Shown here in pieces: positions 8,911-18,746 of a stretch of DNA of 64,000 nt. The notes beneath the pieces are model-generated. The model did not search any database and was not told the origin of the DNA. It saw nothing but the letters and a program-made list of their open reading frames with translations. The number at the start of each line of letters is the position of its first letter. Position 1 is the stretch's first letter. The position numbers and the translations under genes are program-made. The DNA comes from Bowmanella dokdonensis (GTDB lineage: Bacteria; Pseudomonadota; Gammaproteobacteria; Enterobacterales; Alteromonadaceae): contig NZ_JAFKCV010000002.1 of the NCBI RefSeq assembly GCF_017254865.1, forward strand, positions 477,837-541,836. Reading direction: 5' to 3'.

Positions 8911-11900
8911 GCCGTCACCTGTGAAAACAAGGGTCCCAGCAACCTCTCGCTGGTAGCGGCAAACTGCTCAAAGTGCGGCTCAAGCTCCGGCCAGATTCGG
9001 TTAATATGGACATCCTGACCTTCACTGGCAGCGCCAAAATCCGAGCCGGTGTACAGGTTCAGAACTTTCTGCGGATCCTGGCTGTCAAGCCAGTGCCAGC
9101 CGCATTCTGGCAGCAGCAGCAGCGGCTTCTGATGGCCCTGCTGCCAGGCCTGAACGTAGTCGCTTAAAAGTGCCAACGCCTGCTGCGGCGCCATGGCGCC
9201 CAGCTCAAAAGGCTCCGCTTCTGTGCCCACATAGACTGCCTGGTTAACCGGCGTTTGCTGGGCCCGCAGGACGAGTAGGCGCAACCATAACTCCAGTTTG
9301 TCCCTGGCTCTTATTCTGCCGGACCGCCACAGCACCAGATTGTCCTGATACAGATGATCCTGCCAGCCGCGCAGCGTCAGGCCCGCCACCGTCAGGTCCA
9401 CCAGCACGCGTCTGGGCGCATGATCCTGCCGGTAACGGGTCAGCCGCAGGCGCAACTCATCACTGTCCTGTTGTAATGCCGCCAATGCCAGTTGTCCGGC
9501 ATGGCCGTGGGGCAATTTTCCCTCGGCCTTGAGGACCGACTGGATCTCGTCATGCCCACCCTGCTCCGCCAGCTTAGCCAGCAGACTGAATCGGTCCAGG
9601 GCGTTCAGAGCGAACGGCTCGTCCTGCTGCAGATTATCCTGCAAAGGGGTAAACCTGGCCTGCCAGCGCAACTGAAAAAAACCTCTTGCAGTATTGTGGA
9701 AAAACCTCAGCCAGTCCTCCAGCATCACCTCGCTCTGGGCCTGCAATGGGGCCAGGTCCTCGTTAAAAAAGGGTTGTGCCAGCGGCGCTTGACCGGCCAG
9801 TCTGGCCAGCTCAAGCCAGCGGCTGTCGTGGCCGGTGGCGCCGGTGGCTCTGAAGTAATCCTCATGGAAGGGCTGCAGATGATGAGTACGGCAAAGCTTG
9901 GCCAGTAAATCGTCGCCCTCTGCCAGGCAATAAACCTGCTGGAGATATTCAAGCAACTCGCTGACCAGGATTGATGGCATCAGGGGGCTGTTGTCCCGCG
10001 CACTCCGGCCCAGGTAACTGATATACAGCCCCTGGCGGGCGGACAACAAGGCTTCGAGAAACAGGTACTTGTCATCCAACCGGCGTGACCGGTCGCCCCG
10101 CCTTGGCCTGGTGTCCTGCATCAGGTCAAAACCCATGGGGATCACCTGGAGCGGATAGTCAGCATCGTTCATGCCCAGCAGGCAGACCAGACGGAACGGC
10201 ACACTGCGCATGGGCATCAGGGTACAGAAGTTGACTGCCCCGGCCAGGAAGCGCTGGCCCACGCCGGATTCCTGCAACTGTTGTTCGAGTATCTGGCTGA
10301 AGACAGCCTGGTCCACTGCATGGGGATACTGCAACTGATGGGCCTCAAGGGCCGTCAGAGCCTGGCGCAGCGTATGCAGGGCCGCTTCATCCTCTTCATC
10401 GGCCAGATAGAACGCATCCAGATGCGCCAGCACCCACCCAATACGTTCGCCAAGGGTGGCTGGCCGCAGGCAGAATTCCAACCAAAGGGTCAGCTGCTGC
10501 AGAAAATCCAGCAGTTTGGACAACACCTGGCTGCTCTGCCCTTCGATATGGGCGTAGGGGGCAATAAGGCTGTCCCGGCTCTGGTAGAGGGGCTGGTTCA
10601 TGGCATAACCGGCAATCAGGCGTTTGAGGCCAAACAGCCAGGTATTCTGTTCTTCTTCGGGGACCTGCCAGCGAGCCTTGTCCGGACCATCCAGTCCCCA
10701 ACGCACTCCGGCGTCAGCCAGCCAGTGGCGCAACTGCTCAAATTCGGGTTCACTTAATTCGAACCGCCTGAGCACCGCCGGCACTTCCAGCAAATCCATC
10801 ACTTCGGCCAGGTTGAGTCGTTGTTGCTGAAGTTTCATCAGCCCGATAAAACTGTTCAGCAGCGGCGACTCCTGACTCAGGCTGCGGTCTGAGATGGCAT
10901 AAGGAATGGCCAGCTCCTGACGGTGGGCGCCAAATACCCCGTGGATAAGGGGGGCGTACTGGGCCACATCCGGCATCATCACGATTACCTCACCGGGGTG
11001 GGCATCGGCATGCTGCTGGAAAAACGCCAGCAGCTTGTCGTGCAGGGCTTCCAGTTCGCGCAGCCGGGAATGGCAACTGACCAGTTGCAGACTCTGATCC
11101 TCAGCCTGCACGGTAATCTTCGGGCAGGTCGGCTTTTCATCCGTCAGTGCCCCGAGGCTGAAGGGTTCGCTGCTGCCGCGCAGGGTCAGATTGAGAATTT
11201 CATCCTGGATATGTTGCAGCAGACTGGCCGGTGGATCTTCAACAAATTCGTCCTGCTGCTGGGGTTCAAGCTCCAGCAACATATCCTGAAAATCGCGTCC
11301 CAGCTTGCCCCAGGAAGAAAGCAGCGGATTGCCCACATCCAGATAGTCGGCGGTTTCATCGCCATCCAGGCGTTGCCTGAGCCCGGCCCTGGCCTTGCGC
11401 TTTTCATCCACCAGGTCGCCCCAGTAATGCTGACTGGGATTAAACCAGAAGATCAGCACGTCTATGTGTCTGGCCAGTGCCTGCAGCACTTCCAGTTGTT
11501 GTACCGGCAGGGCCGAAATGCCGAACACCAGCAGGGCGGCTGGCAGTCCCGGCGGCGCCTGTTGCTGCTGCAAGGCCTCCATCAAGGCCTGATGCAGGTT
11601 GGCCCGGTGCCAGGGGGACTCGCCAAGGGCAGCAGTATAAGCAACCAGTTCACGCCACAGCACGGGCTGCCATGCCTGGTGCTCAAGCGTCTTCCCTTCC
11701 AGGCGGTCATCGCCCTGCTCCCAGGCCAGCAACCAGTCCGGCCGGTACACCAGATACTGATCGAAAATATCGGCAATCTTGCCGCTTAGCTGGAAGAGCT
11801 TGATATCCCGGTCACCCCCCAGGTAACCGGCCACGGGCGCAAACCGCGGCTGCTCACATAGTTCCGGCAGGAGGGCCATCAGCTTCCAGGTCATATTGGC

Positions 11901-12170
11901 CTTGGTAAAGGCGGACTGTGGGGGCAGTTCAATCTTCAGTTGCCGGTAGAGTTGCCAGATAAAACTGGATGGCAGGGGGAATTCGAGGTTGGCGGCAATG
12001 CCGCGCTGCTGGGCAATCTGCAGTTTCAACCACTGGGCCATGCCGGGGCTTTGCACCCAGACTGGCGTGCTGTCGAACAGGTTGTCCAGCGACCGCTCGT
12101 CCATGGCCAATACCTGACACAGCCGCTGGGCCAGCACTTCCATTTTGTTTGACTGTATCAGATGCAACAT
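8907..12170 (-). CDS. recC: RecBCD enzyme subunit RecC (exodeoxyribonuclease V gamma)
   Basis: The 1087-aa RecC subunit, which splits the duplex and scans for chi in the RecBCD complex. The N-terminus MLHLIQSNKMEVLAQRL and the inactive-helicase fold segments (e.g. MPDVAQYAPLIHGVFG, RSVPFRLVCLLGMNDADYP, DKYLFLEALLSARQ) are characteristic. It is first in the recC-recB-recD operon; the 183-bp gap to the divergent P-type ATPase must hold its promoter. The ATG at 12168-12170 aligns with the usual family start. Confidence 0.96.
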   Translation of the reverse strand: MLHLIQSNKMEVLAQRLCQVLAMDERSLDNLFDSTPVWVQSPGMAQWLKLQIAQQRGIAANLEFPLPSSFIWQLYRQLKIELPPQSAFTKANMTWKLMALLPELCEQPRFAPVAGYLGGDRDIKLFQLSGKIADIFDQYLVYRPDWLLAWEQGDDRLEGKTLEHQAWQPVLWRELVAYTAALGESPWHRANLHQALMEALQQQQAPPGLPAALLVFGISALPVQQLEVLQALARHIDVLIFWFNPSQHYWGDLVDEKRKARAGLRQRLDGDETADYLDVGNPLLSSWGKLGRDFQDMLLELEPQQQDEFVEDPPASLLQHIQDEILNLTLRGSSEPFSLGALTDEKPTCPKITVQAEDQSLQLVSCHSRLRELEALHDKLLAFFQQHADAHPGEVIVMMPDVAQYAPLIHGVFGAHRQELAIPYAISDRSLSQESPLLNSFIGLMKLQQQRLNLAEVMDLLEVPAVLRRFELSEPEFEQLRHWLADAGVRWGLDGPDKARWQVPEEEQNTWLFGLKRLIAGYAMNQPLYQSRDSLIAPYAHIEGQSSQVLSKLLDFLQQLTLWLEFCLRPATLGERIGWVLAHLDAFYLADEEDEAALHTLRQALTALEAHQLQYPHAVDQAVFSQILEQQLQESGVGQRFLAGAVNFCTLMPMRSVPFRLVCLLGMNDADYPLQVIPMGFDLMQDTRPRRGDRSRRLDDKYLFLEALLSARQGLYISYLGRSARDNSPLMPSILVSELLEYLQQVYCLAEGDDLLAKLCRTHHLQPFHEDYFRATGATGHDSRWLELARLAGQAPLAQPFFNEDLAPLQAQSEVMLEDWLRFFHNTARGFFQLRWQARFTPLQDNLQQDEPFALNALDRFSLLAKLAEQGGHDEIQSVLKAEGKLPHGHAGQLALAALQQDSDELRLRLTRYRQDHAPRRVLVDLTVAGLTLRGWQDHLYQDNLVLWRSGRIRARDKLELWLRLLVLRAQQTPVNQAVYVGTEAEPFELGAMAPQQALALLSDYVQAWQQGHQKPLLLLPECGWHWLDSQDPQKVLNLYTGSDFGAASEGQDVHINRIWPELEPHFEQFAATSERLLGPLFSQVTA

Positions 12171-12353
12171 GAGCAGCTACGGCAGCTAATCCTGGCAAGG
12201 ATAGTAACATAAGCCGTTACACTGAGAAGCCTGAATTAGCCATAGTGCAGACAGGACAAGCTGCTGTATTGATTCAGGAAATGACCTGGATCAAAAGCAA
12301 TGACCCGCCCTCGGCTACAATCATCACTGGCACAAACTGGCAGGAACGAATGG

Positions 12354-15035
12354 ATGAAGGATCCCCACTGGCATGAAATGGAAACAGACGAGGTCTGCCG
12401 CACCCTTGAGTGCTCAGTCAATGGACTGACGACAGAGCAGGCTCAGGCCAGACTGGCCCATTACGGAGCCAATCAATTGCCGGATTCAGCCCCATCCAGT
12501 GTCCTGAAGCGGTTTTTCCGTCAGTTCCACAATATTCTGATCTATGTATTGCTGGCATCCAGTGTGATCACGGCAATGCTGCAGCACTGGGCCGACAGCC
12601 TGGTCATCCTCGCCGTGGTGCTGGTCAACGCCATAGTGGGCTTCTTGCAGGAGGGCAAAGCGGAACAGGCCATGCAATCGATTCGCCAGATGCTGTCGCC
12701 CCGGGCTGCTGTATTGCGTGACGGCAAGCGGGTCAGCCTGCCCGCCGGGCAATTGGTGCCCGGTGATTTGGTCTTGCTCGAGGCCGGCGACCGGGTGCCT
12801 GCAGACATGCGGCTTAGCAAGGCACATGGCCTGCAAATCCAGGAAGCAGTTCTGACCGGCGAGTCCGTACCGGTAGACAAACAAAGTGCCCCCAACCCAG
12901 CCGAAGCCGAGCTGGGAGACCGGACGGCCATGGCTTTCAGCGGCACCCTGGTCACCAGCGGCCAGGGACGGGGTCTGGTAGTGGCCACAGGCACCGACAC
13001 CCAGATCGGCAGAATCAGCCTGATGCTGAAAGAGGTGGAACCCCTCACCACCCCGTTAGTGGAACAGATGGGCATCTTTGCCCGCTGGCTGACCCTGCTG
13101 ATTCTGCTGATTGGCGGCCTGTTACTGCTGTTCGGCCACTTTGTCATGCACTATCCCTTCGAGGAACTGTTCATGACCATTGTGGGCCTGTCGGTGGCTG
13201 CGATACCCGAAGGCCTGCCGGCAGTGCTGACCATTACCCTGGCCATCGGGGTGCAGCGCATGGCCAGACGCAATGCCATCGTCCGTCACCTGCCGGCCAT
13301 TGAAACCCTGGGCTCGGTATCAGTGATCTGCACCGACAAGACAGGTACCCTGACCCGCAATGAGATGCAAGTCAGCACCCTGATCCTGGCTGAACAAACC
13401 TTGCAGGTGGAAGGACAGGGCTATCATCCGGGGGGGGAAATCCTGGATGTGCAGCATCCGGATCGGGATCCCCCTGAAGATCTGTTGCAGGAAGCGGGCT
13501 TGGTGGCGCTGCTGTGCAATGACGCAGCCCTGCATGAAAAAGCCGGACAATGGACCGTGGAGGGGGATCCGATGGAGGGGGCCCTTCTGAGCTTTGCCGC
13601 CAAGACCGGCCTGGTGCCCGAACGGGTCCGCCAGCGCTGGCCCCGCACTGACACCATTCCCTTTGACGCCCAGCACAGGTACATGGCTACCCTGCATCAT
13701 GATCATCAGGGCCACGCCAGGATCCTGCTCAAAGGTGCACCGGAAAACGTTCTGAACCTGTGCAGCCGGATGATGACGATTCAAGGACCGGTCAATATCG
13801 ACAAAGGTTACTGGCAGGACCGGGTCAATCAACTGGCATCCGGCGGACAGCGCGTGCTGGCACTGGCGATGAAACAGGTCCCGGACGGGCAGACGCAGTT
13901 GAATATGTCGGACATAGACGGTTCACTTACCCTGATTGGATTGCTGGGGCTGATTGACCCGCCACGCAGGGAGGCCGTTCAGGCAGTCAGGGAATGCCTG
14001 GATGCCGGGATTCGCGTCAAGATGATCACCGGCGATCATGCCGGCACCGCCCTGGCCGTAGGTCGGCAGGTCGGCCTGCACAACGCCGGCCAGGTCATGA
14101 CCGGCGCCGAACTGGAAAAACTGGACGATGTGGCCCTTGCCATGCGGGTCAACGAAGTGGACATCTTCGCCCGCACCAGCCCTGCCCATAAGCTTCGGCT
14201 GGTGATGGCCCTGCAATCCCAGCAGATGACCGTGGCCATGACCGGCGATGGGGTCAATGACGCCCCGGCACTGAAACGGGCCGATGCCGGCATCGCCATG
14301 GGCCGAAAAGGCAGTGAAGCGGCCAAGGAAGCCTCGGATTTGGTCCTTGCCGATGACAATTTCGTCTCCATCGTCGCCGCGATCCGGGAGGGACGCACCG
14401 TCTACGACAATATCAAAAAGGTCATCAGTTGGACCCTGCCCACCAGCGGCGGCGAGGCGGCCACTATCATACTGGCCCTGCTGCTTGGCATGGCCCTGCC
14501 GGTGACCGCCATCCAGATTCTCTGGATTAACCTTATCACCGCAGTTACTTTGGGTATTGCCCTGGCATTTGAACCCACCGAGGCCAACAGCATGCAGCGG
14601 CCCCCCAGAAGCCGGCAGGCACCTCTGATAGACGGTGCCCTGGCCTGGCATATCCTGTTGGTCACCCTGCTGTTTCTGGCTGGTGTGTTCAGCATCTTCA
14701 GCTACGCGCTGGACAAGGGCTATTCCCTGGAACTGGCGCGTACCCTGGCCCTCAATACCCTGGTGGTGATGGAGATATTTCATTTGTTCTTTATCCGTAA
14801 CCTGTACGGTACCTCTTTTACCTGGCAGGCCATCCGCGGTACGCCGGTCATCTGGTTGATGACCCTGACGGTTACCGCCGCCCAGTTTGCCATTACCTAC
14901 CTGCCGCCCCTGCAGAAACTGTTCGGCACACGTCCGGTGCCCCTTTATGACGGCCTGATAGTGGTCGGTATTGGCGTGGCGCTGTTTGCCGTGGTGGAAC
15001 TGGAGAAGCAACTAAGATTAAGGCTTGTTCCCTGA
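12354..15035 (+). CDS. P-type cation-transporting ATPase (type II, altered cation site)
   Basis: A membrane pump of 893 aa. I start it at ATG 12354 (MKDPHWHEME), preceded by AGGA eight bases upstream, rather than the in-frame ATG at 12300, which only adds 18 non-conserved residues. An N-terminal cation-ATPase domain is followed by TGES at 168, PEGLP at 285, the phosphorylated Asp in DKTGTLT at 328, and the hinge TGDGVNDAP. By alignment with SERCA, the M4 Glu (E286) and the M5 Glu are kept. The M6 Asp800 equivalent is Ala (NLITAV, A730) and the M5 Asn is Ser. Type II architecture is clear; Ca2+ specificity is doubtful, so the substrate is left open. A PPK2 gene follows after 17 bp. Confidence 0.92.
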   Translation: MKDPHWHEMETDEVCRTLECSVNGLTTEQAQARLAHYGANQLPDSAPSSVLKRFFRQFHNILIYVLLASSVITAMLQHWADSLVILAVVLVNAIVGFLQEGKAEQAMQSIRQMLSPRAAVLRDGKRVSLPAGQLVPGDLVLLEAGDRVPADMRLSKAHGLQIQEAVLTGESVPVDKQSAPNPAEAELGDRTAMAFSGTLVTSGQGRGLVVATGTDTQIGRISLMLKEVEPLTTPLVEQMGIFARWLTLLILLIGGLLLLFGHFVMHYPFEELFMTIVGLSVAAIPEGLPAVLTITLAIGVQRMARRNAIVRHLPAIETLGSVSVICTDKTGTLTRNEMQVSTLILAEQTLQVEGQGYHPGGEILDVQHPDRDPPEDLLQEAGLVALLCNDAALHEKAGQWTVEGDPMEGALLSFAAKTGLVPERVRQRWPRTDTIPFDAQHRYMATLHHDHQGHARILLKGAPENVLNLCSRMMTIQGPVNIDKGYWQDRVNQLASGGQRVLALAMKQVPDGQTQLNMSDIDGSLTLIGLLGLIDPPRREAVQAVRECLDAGIRVKMITGDHAGTALAVGRQVGLHNAGQVMTGAELEKLDDVALAMRVNEVDIFARTSPAHKLRLVMALQSQQMTVAMTGDGVNDAPALKRADAGIAMGRKGSEAAKEASDLVLADDNFVSIVAAIREGRTVYDNIKKVISWTLPTSGGEAATIILALLLGMALPVTAIQILWINLITAVTLGIALAFEPTEANSMQRPPRSRQAPLIDGALAWHILLVTLLFLAGVFSIFSYALDKGYSLELARTLALNTLVVMEIFHLFFIRNLYGTSFTWQAIRGTPVIWLMTLTVTAAQFAITYLPPLQKLFGTRPVPLYDGLIVVGIGVALFAVVELEKQLRLRLVP

Positions 15036-15052
15036 CCGAAGAGGATCCCCGG

Positions 15053-15832
15053 ATGAAAAAACAGCACTACAAGGAAGAACTGAAGAAACTGCAGGAGCAG
15101 CTAATCCAGCTCCAGCAATGGGTAGTGGAGCATAACAAACGACTGGTGGTAATTTTCGAGGGCCGGGACGCGGCGGGCAAAGGCGGGGTCATCGCTGCCA
15201 TCACCAAGCGACTCAATCCACGCATTGTGCGCATCGCTGCCCTCGGCAAGCCCTCCGACAAGGAAAGCCGGCAGTGGTATTTCCAGCGGTACGTGGAGCA
15301 GTTGCCCGCCGGCGGCGAAATCGTGCTGTTTGACCGCAGCTGGTACAACCGTGCGGGGGTGGAAAAAGTCATGGAGTTTTGTACACAGGAGCAGCACCGG
15401 GAATTTCTGCGCACCTGCCCGGAGTTCGAACGCATGCTGATCCGTGCCGACATCATGCTGGTCAAGTACTGGTTTAATATTTCTGCCGGAGTGCAGGAAA
15501 AACGCTTTCAGTCCCGTTTGAGCAACCCCCTCAAACGCTGGAAGTTCTCCCGTATGGATCTGATTTCCCGCAGTCGCTGGCGCCAATACAGTCAGGCCCG
15601 CAACGAAATGTTTGAACATACGGACACCGATGACTGCCCCTGGTACGTGGTGGAGGCCAATCACAAGCGTCCGGCCAGGCTTAACTGTATCCATCACCTG
15701 CTGAGTCTTATCCCTTACGAAGAAGTGCCCTTTGACAGAGTGGAACTGCCGGCCATTGATCAGACCAAAGGGGATATTCCCATACCGGACAATGTCTGTC
15801 GGGTGCCACAGCAATACGGCCATAAAGACTAA
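15053..15832 (+). CDS. ppk2: Polyphosphate kinase 2 family protein
   Basis: A 259-aa single-domain PPK2, which transfers phosphate between polyphosphate and nucleoside di- or triphosphates in the cytoplasm. Walker A GRDAAGKGG is at 37-45 and Walker B LFDRSWYNRAG at 92-102; the lid region has the usual basic residues (KRFQSRLSNPLKRWKFS). The length and these motifs fit class I PPK2. It lies 17 bp behind the P-type ATPase with its own AGAGGA ribosome-binding site and is probably co-transcribed, which may link polyphosphate-derived nucleotide supply to cation pumping (inference). Confidence 0.94.
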   Translation: MKKQHYKEELKKLQEQLIQLQQWVVEHNKRLVVIFEGRDAAGKGGVIAAITKRLNPRIVRIAALGKPSDKESRQWYFQRYVEQLPAGGEIVLFDRSWYNRAGVEKVMEFCTQEQHREFLRTCPEFERMLIRADIMLVKYWFNISAGVQEKRFQSRLSNPLKRWKFSRMDLISRSRWRQYSQARNEMFEHTDTDDCPWYVVEANHKRPARLNCIHHLLSLIPYEEVPFDRVELPAIDQTKGDIPIPDNVCRVPQQYGHKD

Positions 15833-15925
15833 AAGCCAGCGCTCAGACAGGTTCGGTTAATTCGGGGTTACCGCACTCAGGCGGATTTGCTACCATAGCC
15901 TCATCTTTATCCGAGCCTGCCCAAT

Positions 15926-16732
15926 ATGAAATTTATTTCTTTTAATATCAACGGACTGCGCGCCCGCCTGCACCAACTTCAAGCCCTAGTCGACAAACAC
16001 CAGCCGGATGTGATCGGTCTGCAGGAAACCAAGGTCCATGACGACATGTTCCCCCGCCGGGAAGTGGAGGCCATGGGTTACAAGGTGTTTTTCCACGGCC
16101 AGAAGGGCCATTACGGCGTGGCACTGATGTGCAAGCAGGAGCCACTGGATATCCAGTATGGGTTTCCCACCGATGAGCCTGAGGCTCAAAGGCGCATGAT
16201 CATGGGCACCTTTGAAATGGACGACGGCAGCCGGGTGCGGGTGCTCAACGGCTATTTTCCCCAGGGGGAGAACCAGGAGCATGAAATCAAATACCCGGCC
16301 AAGCGTAAGTTCTACGCCGACTTGATGGAGTATCTGGAAGGCCATCACCAGCCGGATGACAAGCTCATTGTGATGGGCGATCTGAATATTTCCCACCAGG
16401 ATCATGACATCGGCATCGGCGAACAGAACCGTCTGCGCTGGCTGAAAACCGGTAAATGCAGCTTCCTGCCCGAAGAGCGTGAGTGGCTAAACCGCCTGTT
16501 GGACTGGGGCCTGGCTGACAGTTTCCGTAGTCTGCACCCTGAGGTCGTGGATCAATACAGCTGGTTCGATTACCGCTCCCGGGGTTTCGACGACAATCGC
16601 GGTCTGCGCATCGATCTGATCCTGGCCACCCCGGCCCTTCATGAGCAACTGGTCGAGGCCGGTATCGACTACGAACTTCGTGGCATCGAAAGACCCTCTG
16701 ACCATGCGCCCATCTGGGCCGTGTATCGCTGA
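15926..16732 (+). CDS. xthA: Exodeoxyribonuclease III
   Basis: The main AP endonuclease and 3'-5' exonuclease of base-excision repair; 268 aa, the same length as E. coli ExoIII. The EEP-fold residues are all visible: N7, E34 (LQETK), D152 and N154 (GDLNIS), D230 (RIDLIL) and H260 (PSDHAPIW). The start [10 protein letters not shown] is the family's standard N-terminus. It has no strong Shine-Dalgarno sequence. The next gene follows after 5 bp. Confidence 0.97.
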   Translation: MKFISFNINGLRARLHQLQALVDKHQPDVIGLQETKVHDDMFPRREVEAMGYKVFFHGQKGHYGVALMCKQEPLDIQYGFPTDEPEAQRRMIMGTFEMDDGSRVRVLNGYFPQGENQEHEIKYPAKRKFYADLMEYLEGHHQPDDKLIVMGDLNISHQDHDIGIGEQNRLRWLKTGKCSFLPEEREWLNRLLDWGLADSFRSLHPEVVDQYSWFDYRSRGFDDNRGLRIDLILATPALHEQLVEAGIDYELRGIERPSDHAPIWAVYR

Positions 16733-16737
16733 TCGCC

Positions 16738-17400
16738 GTGCAGTGGTTTGACCAACTGACCAACCTGCAGGCTCTGGCCTGGCTGGGATATGCGCTGCTG
16801 ATGCTGGTCACGGTCAAGGCCCTGCATCCGCTGGAGCTGTTGCATGACAAGAAGAGCCAGCATTTGGTGTTCGGTGCCGCCGCCTGTCTGTTTATCCTCT
16901 GGCTGTTCCGGGCCGGCATCTACGAAGGCCTGAACGTCCATTTCCTCTGGCTGAGCGCCCTGACCCTGGTCCTGGGGCTGCGCCGCGCATTGCTTTCCGC
17001 CTGTCTGGCATTGATGGGCATTACCCTGGTCGGCAAGGAAAGCTGGGCCATGCTGGGGGTCAACGGCCTGCTTGGCGTCACTCTGCCCGTCGGCCTGACC
17101 TACCTGATCTACAGTCTGTCTTTCCACAGGCTGCCGCGGCATTTTTTCATCTACATCTTTGTTTGCGCTTTTTTGCCCGGCGCCCTGATGATTACCCTGA
17201 AAATGCTCTCGCTGGGTGGATATTATTTTCTTGAGGGGCTGTACGAATGGCAGGTGATCAGGGATAACTATCTGGTCCTGATCCCCTTGCTGCTGTTTCC
17301 CGAAGCCATGCTTAACGGCATGACCATGACACTACTGGTGATGTATTGCCCGACCTGGGTTTACACCTTCTATGACAAGTTCTATCTGCAGGATAAATAA
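16738..17400 (+). CDS. CbiM-like (energy-coupling factor permease family) membrane protein
   Basis: A 220-aa protein of about six or seven hydrophobic segments, starting with GTG 5 bp after xthA. It resembles the gammaproteobacterial proteins annotated as energy-coupling factor ABC transporter permease (CbiM family): VNGLLGVTLPVGLTYLIY, HFFIYIFVCAFLPGAL and the closing FPEAMLNGM with a PTWVYTFYDKFYL tail. No ECF ATPase (CbiO) or CbiQ is nearby, so any transport role is unproven. The start lacks a clear ribosome-binding site and could be coupled to xthA termination. Confidence 0.72.
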   Translation: MQWFDQLTNLQALAWLGYALLMLVTVKALHPLELLHDKKSQHLVFGAAACLFILWLFRAGIYEGLNVHFLWLSALTLVLGLRRALLSACLALMGITLVGKESWAMLGVNGLLGVTLPVGLTYLIYSLSFHRLPRHFFIYIFVCAFLPGALMITLKMLSLGGYYFLEGLYEWQVIRDNYLVLIPLLLFPEAMLNGMTMTLLVMYCPTWVYTFYDKFYLQDK

Positions 17401-17402
17401 CA

Positions 17403-18746
17403 ATGAACCAAAAAATTTGGATTCTCAGCGGCGCCGCGCTGGCTCTGGCCCTGACCGCGTGCAAGCCGGCCATGCAGCCCGCCGCCGAAAAGCCCGTACC
17501 CGTTGCCCAGGCAGAGCAGCAAACTGAAACCGTCAGTCCGTTGGAACAACTGCCTTTCTATCAGCAGAAGCTGAGCAGCACACCTTACCTGCCTGCCAAT
17601 CTGGCCCAGGCCAGCACCAATTGTGCAGTGGGTGAAGCCGCTTCAGACACCGAATACCGGACAGCCGCACAGACGGATTATAATAATTTCGGTTGGGAAC
17701 AGCGGGTGGCGGCAGACTGGGAGTTCTTTGGCACCGACACAGTATTGGGCAGGGTGCTGGTTATCGATTATGCAGAGCAGGACGGCAAGCTGGCCTATCG
17801 TTACCTGGCCAACGCTAACAGCCATACCCAGTTGTATGAACCCTGGAGCTCCTCCAAGGTGATGGCGATCACCGGGGCCGTCAGCCAGGCGCGTCAGGCC
17901 GGGGTCGGCGCGCAAAGCCTGGCAGGATCAGTGCCGGTACCGGATCTGATCACCAGCATCCACACCTATAAGCCCTTCGGCAAGGCCGACGGCAATTCCA
18001 ATGCCATTGCCAGCTACCTGGTTAATCTGGCCGGCCGGGAATATCTGACAGAACTGTTTCATGAGCGCTGGCTGAAATTGTCAGTACCCGAGGTGAAGCT
18101 CAAAGGAGCCTATGCCCAGGAGATTTTTGATCCGGGCGTGAACAACTGGCAGGACATGCACAGCGACCAGAGCGCACCCATGCCGAGGCTGAGCGACAAT
18201 CAGGCCGATCCTTCTTATCTCCCCTATCGCTGCGAAACCTGCGGCCTGACCGGTAATAAACCCATGACCACCCTGGCCGAAGCGGAATGGCTCAAGCGCC
18301 TGGCCAGCCATGGCCGCGAGGCCGCCACCCGCCATCCTGGCCTGACGCAGGCCGATATCGACAGCCTGTTCTACGGCATCGGTCATTCGGATAAGGATCA
18401 TCAATACGGCGGTATGCTGATGGGCATCTCCAGGGTACTGACCGATGCTATTGCCAACAGCATGCAAGCGGATAATACGGACAGCAAGCAGACCCTGGAC
18501 AGCGCCACCGACGGAAACTGGCGGGTGTTTCAGAAAATCGGCTGGGGACCGAGCGGTACCCGGGGGACGGCTGAAATGGTGATGCTGGCCCATGTGTGCC
18601 TGCCCGACTATCAGGGCGGCCGCGAATTTACCCTGGCGGCACAAACCTCGGTGCCGGGAGACGAAGAGATCAGGGTCAACGATGCGGCGAAACAGATGCA
18701 GGCTCTGTTGGACAACGCCATGCAGGCCCTACTGAAACAGGACTAA
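17403..18746 (+). CDS. Exported lipoprotein with SxxK-like motif, possible serine hydrolase fold
   Basis: A 447-aa protein with a lipoprotein signal peptide (lipobox LTAC, Cys20), then a Pro/Ala/Glu linker. YEPWSSSKVMAITGAV around 145-160 resembles the SxxK helix of class A beta-lactamases and PBPs (S149-x-x-K152). GNSNAIASYL could be a degenerate SDN motif, and GPSGTRGT could stand at the KTG strand. A Cys pair (YRCETCG) lies mid-protein. I do not recognise a named family; the beta-lactamase-like fold is inference from motif order. It ends in a 4-bp stop-codon overlap with the convergent DUF4156 gene. Confidence 0.62.
   Translation: MNQKIWILSGAALALALTACKPAMQPAAEKPVPVAQAEQQTETVSPLEQLPFYQQKLSSTPYLPANLAQASTNCAVGEAASDTEYRTAAQTDYNNFGWEQRVAADWEFFGTDTVLGRVLVIDYAEQDGKLAYRYLANANSHTQLYEPWSSSKVMAITGAVSQARQAGVGAQSLAGSVPVPDLITSIHTYKPFGKADGNSNAIASYLVNLAGREYLTELFHERWLKLSVPEVKLKGAYAQEIFDPGVNNWQDMHSDQSAPMPRLSDNQADPSYLPYRCETCGLTGNKPMTTLAEAEWLKRLASHGREAATRHPGLTQADIDSLFYGIGHSDKDHQYGGMLMGISRVLTDAIANSMQADNTDSKQTLDSATDGNWRVFQKIGWGPSGTRGTAEMVMLAHVCLPDYQGGREFTLAAQTSVPGDEEIRVNDAAKQMQALLDNAMQALLKQD

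Noticed and set aside
12300-12353. Upstream in-frame start of the P-type ATPase
   Set aside because: No ribosome-binding site, and the extra residues precede the normal N-terminal cation-ATPase domain.
16365-16919. Minus-strand 184-codon frame across xthA and the CbiM-like gene
   Set aside because: It is antisense to two well-supported genes and reads as shadow sequence.
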